From assembly GCA_949825025.1 (NCBI GenBank), contig OX463778.1, positions 42,696,646 through 42,760,645 on the forward strand: a DNA stretch of 64,000 bases, read 5' to 3'. Positions 33,386 through 45,700 of this stretch are shown piece by piece. Source of the DNA: Siphlonurus alternatus. Its lineage: Eukaryota > Arthropoda > Insecta > Ephemeroptera > Siphlonuridae. Below the pieces are notes generated by a model that worked only from the letters and a program-made list of their open reading frames with translations, had not been told where the DNA came from and made no database searches. A program made the translations under genes and the position numbers. Each line of letters starts with the position of its first letter. The first letter of the stretch is position 1.

Positions 33386-33706
33386 AATGGAGTATCGACC
33401 TCAAAATTTTTTATAGCAGAAATGGATAGAGTATGAAAAGTTATGTTACTCTGATATTTTTCAGTTTTTTTTAGGGACCGGGAAGTATTGCTAAAAAGTT
33501 TTGACGAGATCGGGTTCGAATCCACGTCCCTTTTTGGTCCTATCTTTTATTAAGAGAGGCGGCAAGAGGCGGTACTTTTTCTGCACTTTCAATAATTTTT
33601 AAAAAAATAGTTGCCGGTCTCTAAAAAATCTGAAAAAATCAGAGTAGCATAACTTTGCACCCTTTATCCATTTCTGCAATAAAAAAATTGAGATCGATAC
33701 TCCATT
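33386..33706. mobile_element. Foldback element family A, B-box subtype, copy 2
   Basis: It has the same outer arms as the neighbour that ends 27 bases upstream, and perfect AATGGAGTATCG termini. The centre differs: it holds GGGTTCGAATCC, a match to the tRNA B-box, and a downstream TTTT. A second copy of this subtype lies at 44010-44331. Confidence 0.85.
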
Positions 33707-34260
33707 TTAATTTATTTTTGTTTATAATGTAATATGTATTAATTATTTACTATAGTGAATCTTTGAGCTCGAATCAAGCTGACTTAGTAACAATTCAGTG
33801 GATAAATTCCTTTCTAACTATAGTCACATCTTTAATTTCAAGTAAGATTTGTTTCTCATCTCGCTTTCCTTATTGAAAATTGATTTAATTATAAGGTCGT
33901 GTAATATTATATTTTAGATGCAAAGTTGCATCTAAAAGAATAAAGAATGCAAATATTTTGAGAAAGAACTGCGAGTTTTATGATAAAATAAAACGTATTG
34001 TTTCGTTGTTTCATGGATAACAAAATTATATTCTGTAATATTAAGTAAGTCAAAGGTATGCAGTATTTATTTATATATATTACATTATATAAATTTACTG
34101 CTTTGACTTATTCTTATCATCAAGGTAAAAACTTGTCATGAAAAATTTTTTGTTCCATTGAATATAATTCTTTCTAAATAATTGTAAGTCATCTTGTTTT
34201 ATATTTTAGGGAGTAATTATTACTAGTTATTACTACTACAGACTACTACTATATAGTTAT

Positions 34261-34352
34261 GAAACTAGTTTTGTTCAAGTCGAAATGAGCAAAACCCGAT
34301 GAACACTTTCATTTCGGCTTTTGCTCATTTCCATTTGAACAAAACTAGTTCT
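34261..34352. mobile_element. Short imperfect foldback
   Basis: AACTAGTTTTGTTCAA and GAAATGAGCAAAA at the left recur inverted at the right, with small mismatches around a short loop. It could be a degraded MITE. No target duplication was clear. Confidence 0.55.
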
Positions 34353-34603
34353 GCGCATCGCGATTTTACCATTTCATTTATATTTTTAAATGTAAAAAAA
34401 TAATAATAAATATTTGATAAAAGTTCAATTGCAACATTTTTTAAAGGTTTTTCCACTTCAATTTTCCATTTATTTCACATTAACACCTGTTTGAGTAGCA
34501 CGGTGGCAAAGATTAAGTGGCGCTGCATCTGAGCACGTGACGTCGGATCCAAACCCATGCAACGCCCACCGGGCTGATCGTTATCCGCGACTGCTGAGAT
34601 TTC

Positions 34604-34672
34604 CTTATCAGAGACCAGATGTGGATATAAGGAAGCACGACAGGAGCTCGTGAACATTCTCTTCACTCGAAG
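34604..34672 (+). promoter_or_regulatory. Candidate promoter and leader exon of the takeout-like gene
   Basis: A GC-richer block contains GATATAAGG (TATA-like at 34625-34631). A leader follows and ends at CACTCGAAG|GTAGGT, a good splice donor (GT at 34673). Just upstream are GAGATTTCC (34596-34604, kappaB-like) and CTTATCAG (34604-34611, GATA site). The next gene downstream on this strand starts coding at 37938 after a clear acceptor at 37906, so this could be its first exon. The link is inference. Confidence 0.35.
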
Positions 34673-35579
34673 GTAGGTCACATAATCTTTTAAGCTGCTG
34701 TGTAGTGTTTTTTTTTTTTTTTTTTTTTAATATACTGAAGATGTAGCAAGGACATTTATAGTATATATTTATTATTCTTACAACATAATATTCAAATTAT
34801 TAATTTCCAACCATATACATAACATATCATTCAAGAAAAAAATAAACAATTGCAAGATGACAAGAACAAGGACGTACGTATTACATTTTTTCATTTGTTT
34901 CGAAAATATACGGGTGTATGCATGAAGGATGCGTATGTTATGTATAATATATAAGTATGCTCACTATTATCAAAGAATTAAGATATTAATTCTTTGCTAT
35001 TATCTATCAATTTTATCTGTATACCATGCATTTATACCAATAATTAAACCTAGAAACGTATGCATGTCAACTGAATCAAGGACATGTGTTTAACAGGTTA
35101 CATAAACTTGAAACTTGCAGGTTTACGACCAAAAATTTTGAATGTATATAGGAAAGTGAAATTGTTTTTTCTTTGACATTACTAAAATACAAAATTTTAG
35201 TTCAATTACACAGTTGCAGAATTGTTTGTATACGGATACAGCAATTAAATGACATCACCTGTAAACGCCAGTTATATATACGCGCTGCGCTGTATAGTAT
35301 AATTTAATTAACTAATTATATCTTAATTTTCAATTAACCTAAGCCGATGCTTTTTTTTTTCCCCTCGTCCCCATGGAAAATTCCACTTGCCAAAAGATGG
35401 CCGTCGATGTAACGCTGTTGGTAAGGAAAGTTTTTCAGGGTGATACAAATTATATTAATTTATCTCCTGAATTATTAAACAATGTAAATAATATCGTACT
35501 GTTATTGAAAAATTTTTTAGTGCAATTTCGATTTGATAAGTGATAAATATCCATTATCACTACACACTTTCAATATTAT

Positions 35580-35850
35580 GGCGGTTGCTAAAGAACACCC
35601 ACTCGTGCATCCGGGAGGTGATTGATGGCATCCTCCATCAATTGCCGACCATCCTGACTGAGGTTTCCATGGTTTCTTCAGTTACAACCAGGCGAATGCT
35701 AGGATGGATTGCTTAGGCCATGGCTGCCCCGGTTTGGAAGGGATCCACAAAAGTAGGGTCTAAGAAGAGCCGGGAGGTTAAATTCAGTCACTTAATTGTG
35801 GCCAGTACCCTATGCTAGGGTTCAGTTGATGAGAAGCTAAAAAAAATATA
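35580..35850 (+). mobile_element. SINE-like element sharing a body with the 5S-SINE
   Basis: It contains CATCCTGACTGAGGTTTCCA, a GGTTTCTTC block, GGCGAATGCTAGGAT and GGCCATGGCTGCC. These match, in order, the body of the element at 22048-22445 read on its own strand. It ends in an A-rich stretch after GAGAAGC. No 5S or tRNA head was recognised at its 5' end, so it may be truncated or have another head. Confidence 0.6.
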
Positions 35851-37937
35851 TATATTATTGTTTTGTTAACAAGTTTTGGCAGAATTTATTTAATAAATTT
35901 CTTACGATATAGCAACAACAAAATTTATATATTATATGTTAAATATTTTTGATTATAGACTTTGAACCTTGAACTAACTTATTATTATTATAAAGCTTTT
36001 TATATATAAAAAAAAAATTGGAAAGAAAAATTTGTAAAGTGGTATTGAGTTAGAAATTCTTTGAAGTGTTTGTAAAAGGTCAAAAGTTGAAGTACATCAA
36101 AAGAGTGATATATGGGAGTGTCTGGCATCGAACACGTCAGGACCTGCGTCCAACTATATATTATATACTATAACAGAGCAGCAACGTAATAATAAAGCTT
36201 AGGTCGTACTGATAGTATGATTGCGTGCACTACCTTTAAACTCTTAAATGAGTTTATGTGTATGTCTAGAATAAAGTGAAAAGAAGAAGGTACTGGGTTC
36301 ATATCTTGTGTATACCACACGTCTCTCCTCCCCCGTATATGTCACATTAGCATATTGCCTCACGCAAGCAGCACTTCGCTCTAGAGGAAGCTAGCGTAAG
36401 TTATTAGTCTCGGCCGTGCCTCTGTACTATAACAACACCGTGTATATAGTCTAACTGCTTGCAGCATGCCTGTCTACTGCTACTGCTATACTACTATCAT
36501 ACACTATTATACTGTAAAGCGCAATGCGCCAATACATCGTGTGCTCTTAACCTACATTTTAACATTTATAGCATATTATGTTAGTTGGGGGTTTTGTCTT
36601 GTTACATGCAACTAACCAACATTATTATCATTAACATTTATATGCATTATATACCAAAATATTTTATAGTAAGAAAGTTATAGTGTCATATAAAAATAAA
36701 AGGATACACAAAAGATAATAAAGTTTTCTAATAAAATGTTTTTATCGTGTGTTTTTTTTTTTAAATAATAATTAAATTCATTATCTGATCGATTCACAGT
36801 AAAAATAATAAGCTACATTAATTATTAAAAACAAAACAAATGTTACAATAATTATAAAATTGATAAATTATTAATTCAAATATTATTATATTTTTATTAT
36901 TTTTTAATGATAAAATATAATATCAGGAATGAAAATTCTTAAAAATTGTTTTTTATTTTGACTTATAAAATAAGATCTTATGATTTTATGTCTTATGGGA
37001 CATTTTGGTAACATACATTGACTAATAACTGTGCTAGTTAAAGCCTTCATTAATCAGTTAAGCAATTATGAAAGTCAAGTTATAGCATGTTGTTGGATGA
37101 AACGATTTTTTGCCGAGCTCTCGCGTGTGAGATCAACGCCACGAGAGACGACATGTGCGCGAGCCGCCAGTTAAACTTACACAGCTCTGTTTGCAGATGT
37201 TTTTGCTCTACTTACATCACATCACGCTCATGATATATTTACATGAGCGAATTAATTATATAACACATACAAATGATATATATATATGGTTCTTCGTCAG
37301 TATAATGTTTTTAGCTTAAAAAAAATCTGATCGTTAAAAAAATGAGTATCCACCATATGTCTCAAACGTAAACGCAAATTGATTTTTTATTTTGTTCTGT
37401 TGGATTAGCATAAGTGTACAATAAAACCGAGATAAATTGTCCACCTTGTTTAAATATCAATTAAGTATCAACTCGCCCAACTTGTTGTCACCATTAAGTC
37501 GTTACCCCTGATGCTTATGTAGCCCGCTTTGTTTTGATGCTAGACAAGTTGCATAGAATTACGGGGAAATGCCTCACTTATTGGGTATACAAAACTTTAC
37601 AACTTATTTTAGTCTTTCTTTTATTTTACATATCAAAAATTATAATAATTGTATGTGTTACGTTCAATAAAGCAGGTCAATTATAGAAAAGTTACATAAT
37701 ATTTGTGACGGAAACTTGAAGTTCGTAACTCAGGTTGATTAGTTTGTCCGCGGGGTAAATCGATATTAATTAAGTATTTTCCGTGTTGTTTCCTTCATGT
37801 GTAATCTGGATGTTAATTATTTCTAAATTAAGAAAATTAGCGTTGAGGTGAACACTAAAAATTTTTCATATCTTAACTGACGCCCGCGGTGCTGCTCTCT
37901 TTACAGGAAGTAGCTCTTGCTGGTTCGCGGCTGTACC

Positions 37938-38055
37938 ATGAGAGGACTCTACCTTCTTGCTTTCCTGGCGTTGGTCGGCGCTGCCACCGCCCTCACCGCC
38001 TTCAACAAAAATGACTTACCTGCGCATATGCGGGAAATGTCGCCTACGGAACTCC
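37938..38055 (+). CDS. Takeout-like exon 1 (signal peptide)
   Basis: ATG at 37938 follows an acceptor (CTCTTTACAG, ending 37906) and a short leader. It encodes MRGLYLLAFLALVGAATA and the start of the mature chain. It ends in phase 1 at CTCC|GTAAGT. Confidence 0.88.
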
Positions 38056-38320
38056 GTAAGTGTGATAGTTAATATAAAAATGTTGGTACACAATTAATTT
38101 TGATCACCTGAATTATTATTATTACTAAATTATTTTATATAAAAAATTGATTTCATTTCATTTTATTATTTTTAATGCATTTTTATACGTATACATGGAA
38201 TATATTTTTATTAAAAATTAATTAATATTTTGTATACACATCAGCACAGCAGGTACAGAAAGATCGAAGTAAAGAAGATAGTGTATATTTTCTTGCAGAC
38301 AGGGTGACAGAGGCTAGAAG

Positions 38321-38351
<31 letters not shown>

Positions 38352-40849
38352 GTTGAATATTATATAGTGGATAATTTGGGATTTATACTCTTATACCACT
38401 GTAATAAAAACTAAAAACTGAACGTGAAGCGGATCTGAGACTATCCTGCATGGAAGAAGGGGGTAACCGTAAAGAAAAGTTACAGAGCTTATAGGTGACA
38501 GATTAAATTTATAAGGATTAACGCTATTTTAGAAATGCTCTTAATTTGGCTTTAAATTTTTGGAGATAAGCCATAGGGCTATACATCCACGTACGGAGTA
38601 ACTAATTTGGGCAGCAAGACCTAGAAGACATCTCTGCTTTAACCTATAAATAATATAAAATATATTTATAAGTATAATATATTTTAGTGTAATTCGATCA
38701 AAATTATCGATAAATTCATATGTCTAATGCAACGTGCTCGGGCAGGTAAAGCGGTAATGGACACGTTTGCTCCTCTTGCTGGCATTGAGCGTTCTGCCCT
38801 GGACGACGCTCTGATCGACCTGCTTGAGAAGTTCCGCGTTATGATGCCTGTAGGAATCCCCGCCTTGGGTATCCCACCTCTCGACCCCCTCTTCATCAAC
38901 AATCTCAACTACAACCTGTCCAGCGACCTCATGGCGTAAGTTCACACGTCCCGTATTATCTTGGTCCTCCACTGTTGTAATTAATAGGGTATTTATTATA
39001 GTTTTTTAATACTTTTACTTTTTCAACATTGATTTCTTTTACAAATTTGAACACAATTTAATACATTGCATGTAATATAATAAAAGAGTTGAAAGAGCCT
39101 TGTAAAACAGTATTTCAAATATATTATATTATATCTAGCATCGCCGGATACATCGCACAGTCGACGGTGCAGGACTTGTCCGGTTTTATCATCAACAAAG
39201 TGAAGGTGAACCCCATTCGTCTGCAAGTGAACTTTGACCTGCTCTTCCCCGCCATTAACATGGGAGGACTCTACGACATTGACGGCGTCCTCACCGTCCT
39301 GCCAATCTACGGAACTGGACCTTACACGTAAGAGGACTTAAAAAAAATTAGACGTTTTTTTATTGATAGATATTTATAGCTCCTGGGTAATTAAAAAGAA
39401 TGTCTAAATTAACAGATTTTCTTCGGAAGGTTTAATCAATGTTGACTTGCGTATCAGTAAACGCAGTCCTCATCAGAAATTTATCTGTAAAGACGCAAAA
39501 TAAAATAAAATGCATAATTGTATTATTCAATAGCGCACCCCATCCCGTCCATATTAATGCATGTGATGCACCGTCATGCATGGTTCCATTATAATTATTG
39601 AACATATTTTTGCAGCCATCGATATATTACGTAGGTATTAGAAAATTGATTGCTACAACAAAATTTAATTGGAGTTACCATTTTCATATTTTAAATATAT
39701 ATCATTAAAATTATCTGAAACAGAGTGATTTATAAAAAGAAACGTATAAAATATTGAATCAAAATTAACGGCAGCACTTTTTTTACAATTTTATAACTAA
39801 GCTGGTTAACGTGTCTTGTAGAGTAATCTATAACGTATTTAACTCCTAAATTTTCGTTTAATTCTTATACGCTGTATTGCAGAGCGACGATGCACAATTT
39901 CTCATTTGTGGGCGCGCTGGACATGGGCACCAGGCTGAACGGCTCCGTCTACATCAAGGATATTCCTCTGAACATCACTCTGGAGTCACTCACGGTGAGA
40001 ATCGCCTGCTGGAGAGAACTTTTTTCTCAGAAATAGTAATTAATTAGCGGATGTTAAGAAAGTGTTCAGGTATTTTATTTAGTATTTGTTTTGTCTGCAT
40101 AAAAAGAGAGGTTTCAACGTATGTGAGCTATTGAATTTAAAATATTATAAATTTGCATATTAATTATGTTGGTTTTTTAAATCTCTGAAGAAAATTTCCC
40201 ATTTTTATTAAATCTAATTGAACTTATCTACTTTTAGCACTGCTGCTCTGATATATAAATATTGAATTTAGATTCAGTTATCAAGCAATATTAATAGCAA
40301 TATCATACAATGTGTATTAAAATCTGACAACTACTGAAAACCTTAAATTATAAATTTACGTTTTTCCCGCAAATTATGTTTGCTTATTTTTTTCTTGTTT
40401 TGCAAAACCATTCCCTTAATATTTATTTTTCAATGTGACCCTAAAATACTATTCTTTATCTAACGCCCCTGTGAAATTTAATGTTTGATATTGTTGATAG
40501 AGGGACTGTTCTATTTTTTTTTCTTTCTAAATTTACCTCTGATCCTAAATATGTACTTTTCTTCATGTAAGCTCAAACGATACAGACTCCTAAACCTCAA
40601 AATTATATTATTTGTCTTCAGAATAACTTCGAGGGTCTGATGGGAGGCGGCGCGATGAGTCAGATCATGAACGACATGATCACCGACATGGCGCCGGCGC
40701 TGGTCGAGAGCGTCGAGGCCCAGCTGATCGGGCCACTGATCAACCTAATCTTGGCCAAGATCAACCCCGTGCTTGCCAACTACACCATGGCGGAGCTGAT
40801 CGACCTGATCCTGAACGGACCTACCACGGTCGCGCCGCCCAACTTCTAA
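37938..40849 (+). CDS. Takeout/JHBP-like secreted protein, complete, five coding exons
   Basis: The join 37938-38055, 38746-38935, 39139-39327, 39883-39994, 40622-40849 encodes 278 residues, with phases 1, 2, 2, 0 agreeing at every junction. A signal peptide covers about residues 1-20. The rest follows the haemolymph juvenile-hormone-binding/takeout pattern: IPPLDPL (82-88), a long amphipathic strand region, YDIDG (148-152), LPIYGTG (157-163) and an NNFEGLMGGG-type segment (204-213). Family members bind small hydrophobic ligands; the ligand here is unknown. Several N-glycosylation sequons are present (N96, N171, N185, N196). The mature protein has no cysteine, whereas takeout proteins normally keep an N-terminal disulphide pair. 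A distant relation to mite group 7 allergens cannot be excluded. Confidence 0.88.
38746..38935 (+). CDS. Takeout-like exon 2
   Basis: Acceptor GCTCGGGCAG, entry phase 1, exit phase 2 at ATGGC|GTAAGT. Encodes residues 40-103 with the IPPLDPL motif. Confidence 0.88.
39139..39327 (+). CDS. Takeout-like exon 3
   Basis: Acceptor TTATATCTAG, entry phase 2, exit phase 2 at TACAC|GTAAGA. Encodes residues 103-166 with YDIDG and LPIYGTG. Confidence 0.88.
39883..39994 (+). CDS. Takeout-like exon 4
   Basis: Acceptor GCTGTATTGCAG, entry phase 2, exit phase 0 at CTCACG|GTGAGA. Encodes residues 166-203 with three N-glycosylation sequons. Confidence 0.87.
40622..40849 (+). CDS. Takeout-like exon 5
   Basis: Acceptor TTTGTCTTCAG, phase 0, stop TAA at 40847-40849. 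Encodes residues 204-278, a helical C-terminal part ending in PPNF. Confidence 0.88.
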   Translation, partial: NNFEGLMGGGAMSQIMNDMITDMAPALVESVEAQLIGPLINLILAKINPVLANYTMAELIDLILNGPTTVAPPNF

Positions 40850-40917
40850 GACATGTCGCTCGACTCGAGTTTTATGTAAATTATCCGTACAAAGTAAATT
40901 AGAAATGCAATTATAAA

Positions 40918-40923
40918 AATAAA
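40918..40923 (+). terminator. Polyadenylation signal of the takeout-like gene
   Basis: AATAAA 69 bases after the stop codon, followed by a T-rich stretch. The position is typical. Confidence 0.6.
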
Positions 40924-41762
40924 AGTTTTTTATTTTATAATATTTATTATTATTTTATTTTCGTTTGCTCAATTATTAATTGTTTTAAAAATAATAAAAC
41001 AACACAGAGAAGTGTAGATCCAGAATCCAGAATACTAAAATTAGAAATTGAGAAAGCTGCGGAACAACACTATATACGGGAATAACGGGAATTTCATGTT
41101 TTACAAATTTTACATTTTGGGTAGCACGGAGATGCCCGAAGTCGCCCGAAGATCTTCGGGATGTAGGCAGAAAACCCTAAAATCCTATGCTGTGCTGTAA
41201 CTCACAACATCTCTTCGCTAATAACATTTTTGGTCACCAAATATTTTTTTTCACTAGCATTGGTTCTTCTTGTCACCATTTATGAAAGAAAATTCTATGA
41301 AAAATGATGCGAATCGACAGGAGAATTTAATTTCGAGAATAACTTTAACACGAATCTGCTATGCCGCTGACAATGTTTTGCCTACACAATCATGACGTCA
41401 TATTGTGTTGTGACGTATGGTGAAAGACCCGTGATACCAATAAGTTCTTTGAGTATAACTCTTGGAATTATATGCATGGAAATTATTAAAAGTCTATTAA
41501 TGAAAGAAGTTGTAAGGTTTTTGCCAGTGACAAATTTATTTTATAAATTAAATAAATTAACATTCAAATAAATAGTGTAAAATAAATTAAATATATATAA
41601 TTAGAATCTGCATACAAATGATAATTTCTTATTAAAATATTATAATATCTGAATTTATAATTATAAATATATTTATAAATTTTCTCAAGCAAATACAACA
41701 CATCATTGTAACATGTCAATTATAACATTACACATGACACCATGTGTTTTTATTACAATTAA

Positions 41763-41915
41763 GGCCGGTATTACATGATACAATTTTTCTGATTATTGTA
41801 TACAATTTTTTCTTACAAGAAAAATTAATCTCCATTTGTTTGTATGGAGAGGAAATTTTCTTGCAAGCAAAAATTGTATACTATAATCAGAAAAATTGTA
41901 TCGTGTAATATAGGC
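41763..41915. mobile_element. Foldback MITE between the two convergent genes
   Basis: The arms share TATTACATGATACAATTTTTCT / TGTATACAATTTTT blocks in inverted form and end in GGCC-type termini. TTA lies next to each end, the target size of PIF/Harbinger elements. It is 153 bases long and has no coding capacity. Confidence 0.7.
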
Positions 41916-41992
41916 TTTATAACACTCCTGGAAAATAAATTGACCAGTTTTGGTAGACAAGGAAAATATTAACAATATACACTTCTGCACAC

Positions 41993-42181
41993 CACAAACT
42001 TTACTCCTGCTCTCTTTGTGGCATTGTTGGGGGTGTGGTGAACCTAAAATCTTTTGATATTGATAGACTAGGTGCCCCTTTTATCTCACCCAAAATTAAA
42101 AATATGCATCTCTTTGTCCTTTATTGGAACTACAGCGCCAGCGCCGCCAGCATACTATATCAGGCAGGGGTAAAGTTTGTG
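41993..42181. mobile_element. Possible MITE with 18-bp terminal inverted repeats
   Basis: CACAAACTTTACTCCTGC at the left end is matched, with one mismatch, by the reverse complement of the right end. The interior is unrelated and includes a GC-rich AGCGCCAGCGCCGCC patch. No target duplication was evident. Confidence 0.45.
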
Positions 42182-42470
42182 CTTTCTAAAAGTGTACATT
42201 ACGCAGATGCTACATCGATGTATATTTATCATCTTCTAGTAATTTTATGGACCAGCCCAAGAAAAAAACTGCTGCTTGCAATTATTAATTTTTAATTTAA
42301 GAATTCAAAACATAATTACTTAAATTAAATTGAATGATAAATTTTATCTCACAGAATGAGAGGGAGTCAGAATATAACATATAATTATGTAGATAAAACA
42401 ATATTTTACACATACCTTAACAAAAAAGTTAACATCCATGGCCTTTGTGTAAGTTATTTTTGTTAGCCTT

Positions 42471-42476
42471 TTTATT
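42471..42476 (-). terminator. Candidate polyadenylation signal of the beta-trefoil gene
   Basis: AATAAA on the minus strand, 125 bases after the stop codon. Confidence 0.45.
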
Positions 42477-42600
42477 AAGAAAAAGTGTACAACTCGATGA
42501 TCTCATCGCTTGATGATACAGACCTATAATACAAATTTTGTTTAATGCACGCTGCCTCGCTTCCTAAGGTAGGCAGCGCAGCAAATAACAAAGGTGTGTG

Positions 42601-42743
42601 TTAGTGCGGCAGCTCCTCATGGTCGAAGTCGATGATTTGGAACATGGTGTGCTCAGGGAACTGCTCGGTACCAGGGGAGGTGGCGTGAAGCTCGAGGCTC
42701 TTGTCCCGTCCCGGCAAGCTCAGCACGTACCCGTAGTCCACAC
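42601..42743 (-). CDS. Beta-trefoil gene exon 4
   Basis: Acceptor TATTTGCTAG, entry phase 1, stop TAA at 42603-42601. Encodes residues 168-214 with GYVLSL and LELHAT. Confidence 0.82.
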
Positions 42744-45700
42744 CTAGCAAATAGCAAATGACTGTTGTATAGAAACATAATTATACATAATTTCTTTCGT
42801 AAGTGAAAAGACTTTTCAATTGCATTTTTACGGATTCCATATTTACAGTTTTGAAATAGAAGGTTAAACCCTTGTGTGTTTCCTCCTCCCCTTGTTTTCT
42901 TCTACTTCATGGCTACTTCAAGGTTGAAGTTCTCATTTCAAAAATTTCCATAATAAACAGGAAAGGCTTCTTAGGGAATTTAAGAGACCACATAAACATA
43001 TTTCACAATAATATACTGTAATGTATGTACATGTATTATTATTACATCTCTTTGGAAACTAATGTTTATGAACTCTCTGAAATTCATGCAGCAGAATTTA
43101 TGAATTTACGTGATACAAATTTTAAGAATGGGTGATTGGAAGTCAAAGTCTGTGTATCACACAATCATTGATTAATTGACAGATATTTGTTAGTTTTAGT
43201 ATAAATAAAAACATGATTTCAACTCATTTTCTTGTGTGAGACGGCGAGAAGAAGTGCCGGAAGTTAATTGTTATCCAATACGGATGTCAGAGGCTCACCA
43301 TTCATGGCCTCGAGTACGTCTGTGTTCTCGCCTTGCCCTGAGCTTTTGAGGTAGAAAAAACGTTCGTCCGCCCGTTCGATCAGCGACGGATTCAATTGGC
43401 CCTCCACTGTATTGTCCAGCTCTGCCGGACCCTGCAGAAAAACACCGTCAGTCAGGATAACTTTCCAAACTTGCGAGGCTCATATTCCGTAAACACGTGG
43501 AGGAAGGCACTTGAAAATATTCATGTTAATTCAACTTAAAAAAATACCCGAACTCTCCAAATTTACTGTAAAAATATTTCTAACTCTCTTTTATGTGTAT
43601 TATAACTACTATATAATATATTATATACTCACTGCAGTCAGATTGTATTGCTCAGTATATTGATATATAGTATTATACTGTATATACTGTACGTATATAT
43701 ATAGTCTCTATATTTAATAAATAAAATAGTGTTGCAAACTGTCAATTAAACCATGGTATTTTGTATATAATATGATTATTCATTGTAAAATTTTAGTTTA
43801 ATAATTGTATTTTTAGTGGGGAAATTTCAGCATAATTTGCCATAAAATTTTTTCAATTATCTTACTACACTGTTCAAAATTTTATTATACATTATATCAA
43901 TTTATGTGAAATATTATTATTTTTTTTTTTTACTGAAAGTTGCTAAAATAATCACTTAAAAACAATTAATAAAAATGTGTTTCTGTTACAAGATAACTTT
44001 AGTGCAAATAATGGAGTATCGACCTCAAAATTTTTTATAGCAGAAATGGATAGAGGATGAAAAGTTATGTTACTCTGATTTTTTTCAGATTTTTTATAGG
44101 GACCGGGAAGAATTGCTAAAAAGTTTTGGCGAGGTCGGGTTCGAATCCACGTCCCTTTTGGGTCCTATCTTTTATTAAGAGAGGCGGCGAGAGGCGGCAC
44201 TTTTTCTGCACTTTCAATAATTTTTAAAAAATAGTTGCCGGGCTCTAAATAATCTAAAAAAAAACAGAGTAGCATAACTTTGCACCCTCTATTCATTTCT
44301 GCAATAAAAAAATTGAGGTCGGTACTCCAATATATGTATAATTATATTATTTTTTTAATATTTGACGTATTGTGTTATTTCATATATTCATGCAGTAAGT
44401 GGTTCAAAATTAATAATTGACGTAATTATCATTCTTTTTTCTTTTCTTTTTTTTTTTTTTTTTTTTTTTTAACGACAAGAGTCTTGCACTTAATTTTAGT
44501 TTGTGTTATTTTATAATATGCACTGCCATTAAAAAAAAAAAGAAGTTTAGGTGAATGAATGACCTTTAAAGAATTTTTAATAATTATTTAATTATTGCAA
44601 GGATTACGGTGACCTCTCAGCTCTCACTGACCTTGAGAGCGAGGCGGCGGTCATTGGTCATGTGCAGAAAGTAGCCGGTCTCCTTGTGCATGGGCAAAAT
44701 CAACTTCGACTCCTGAAATTCGGCCGCGTTGTAGTAGTACACTGCGAACTGCACTGCAAAAAAACAACACAATTAATTATTAAACACAATATTTAAATAA
44801 TTTATATGTATGTCGTCAAAAATCTTGCTAACTCCGTTGAGGAGTATTTTATTTTAGTTTAAAATGGTTAAAAAGAGCTTGCTGAAATTATACTGTATAA
44901 TATAAACCCCTGTAAAGCTACATTTCTTTTAATGTACTGTAAAAAAAAACTATAAAAAGCACTATAAATAGTATAAATATAGTATGTATACTAAACTAAG
45001 GGATTTGCACAGATAACGTGGATTCATTTTATTTATTTTTTTTATTATTTTTTTATATTATATTATTTTTTTATTTTGTTTTTATTCATTTTGGATCTCC
45101 AAGCCCTTTAATAATGAGAGAACCTGCATAATTTCTGTTAAAAGAATTATGCCCTATCTTTATACCCTTTTTTTCAAATTAATTTAAAGACTATCGCCCA
45201 AAATGAAATTCAGTGTTCACATTTTAAAACCTTACGGATAACAATGACATCATCAAGGCGTTTTCCAGCAAATTTTTTACTAAAAAAAAATATTTTACTA
45301 AACAAAATTTTGTCAAAAATACAGATAAGGGTTTAACAATGTTAAGGAACTTCAAACATTATATATCATAAAAATAAAATGACAATAAATAACCAGACAT
45401 CCTCATTACAATTACTTTTGCAATAATTTTTTTTATGTAAGTTGTCTATGGCATTATTTTAATTGCGATGAAATTCCTTCACATGCACTAAAAATTAAGT
45501 AATATTAAAAAAAGGAAAAAAAATCATACTGAGACATTATAAGCATGATATACAAATAAAATAACTTGTGGTAATAATTGTATATTATAATAACAATATT
45601 ATTATTATTATGGAAAGAGACATTTCACTACGTAATCTGAAAGTGAAATTAGATTACTGTAGCCTTTAAATATATACACCACAATAATACCACAATTTTA

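Noticed and set aside
33490..33560. tRNA gene at the GGGTTCGAATCC motif
   Set aside because: The T-stem does not pair properly, no A box or acceptor stem was found, and it lies inside a repeated foldback.
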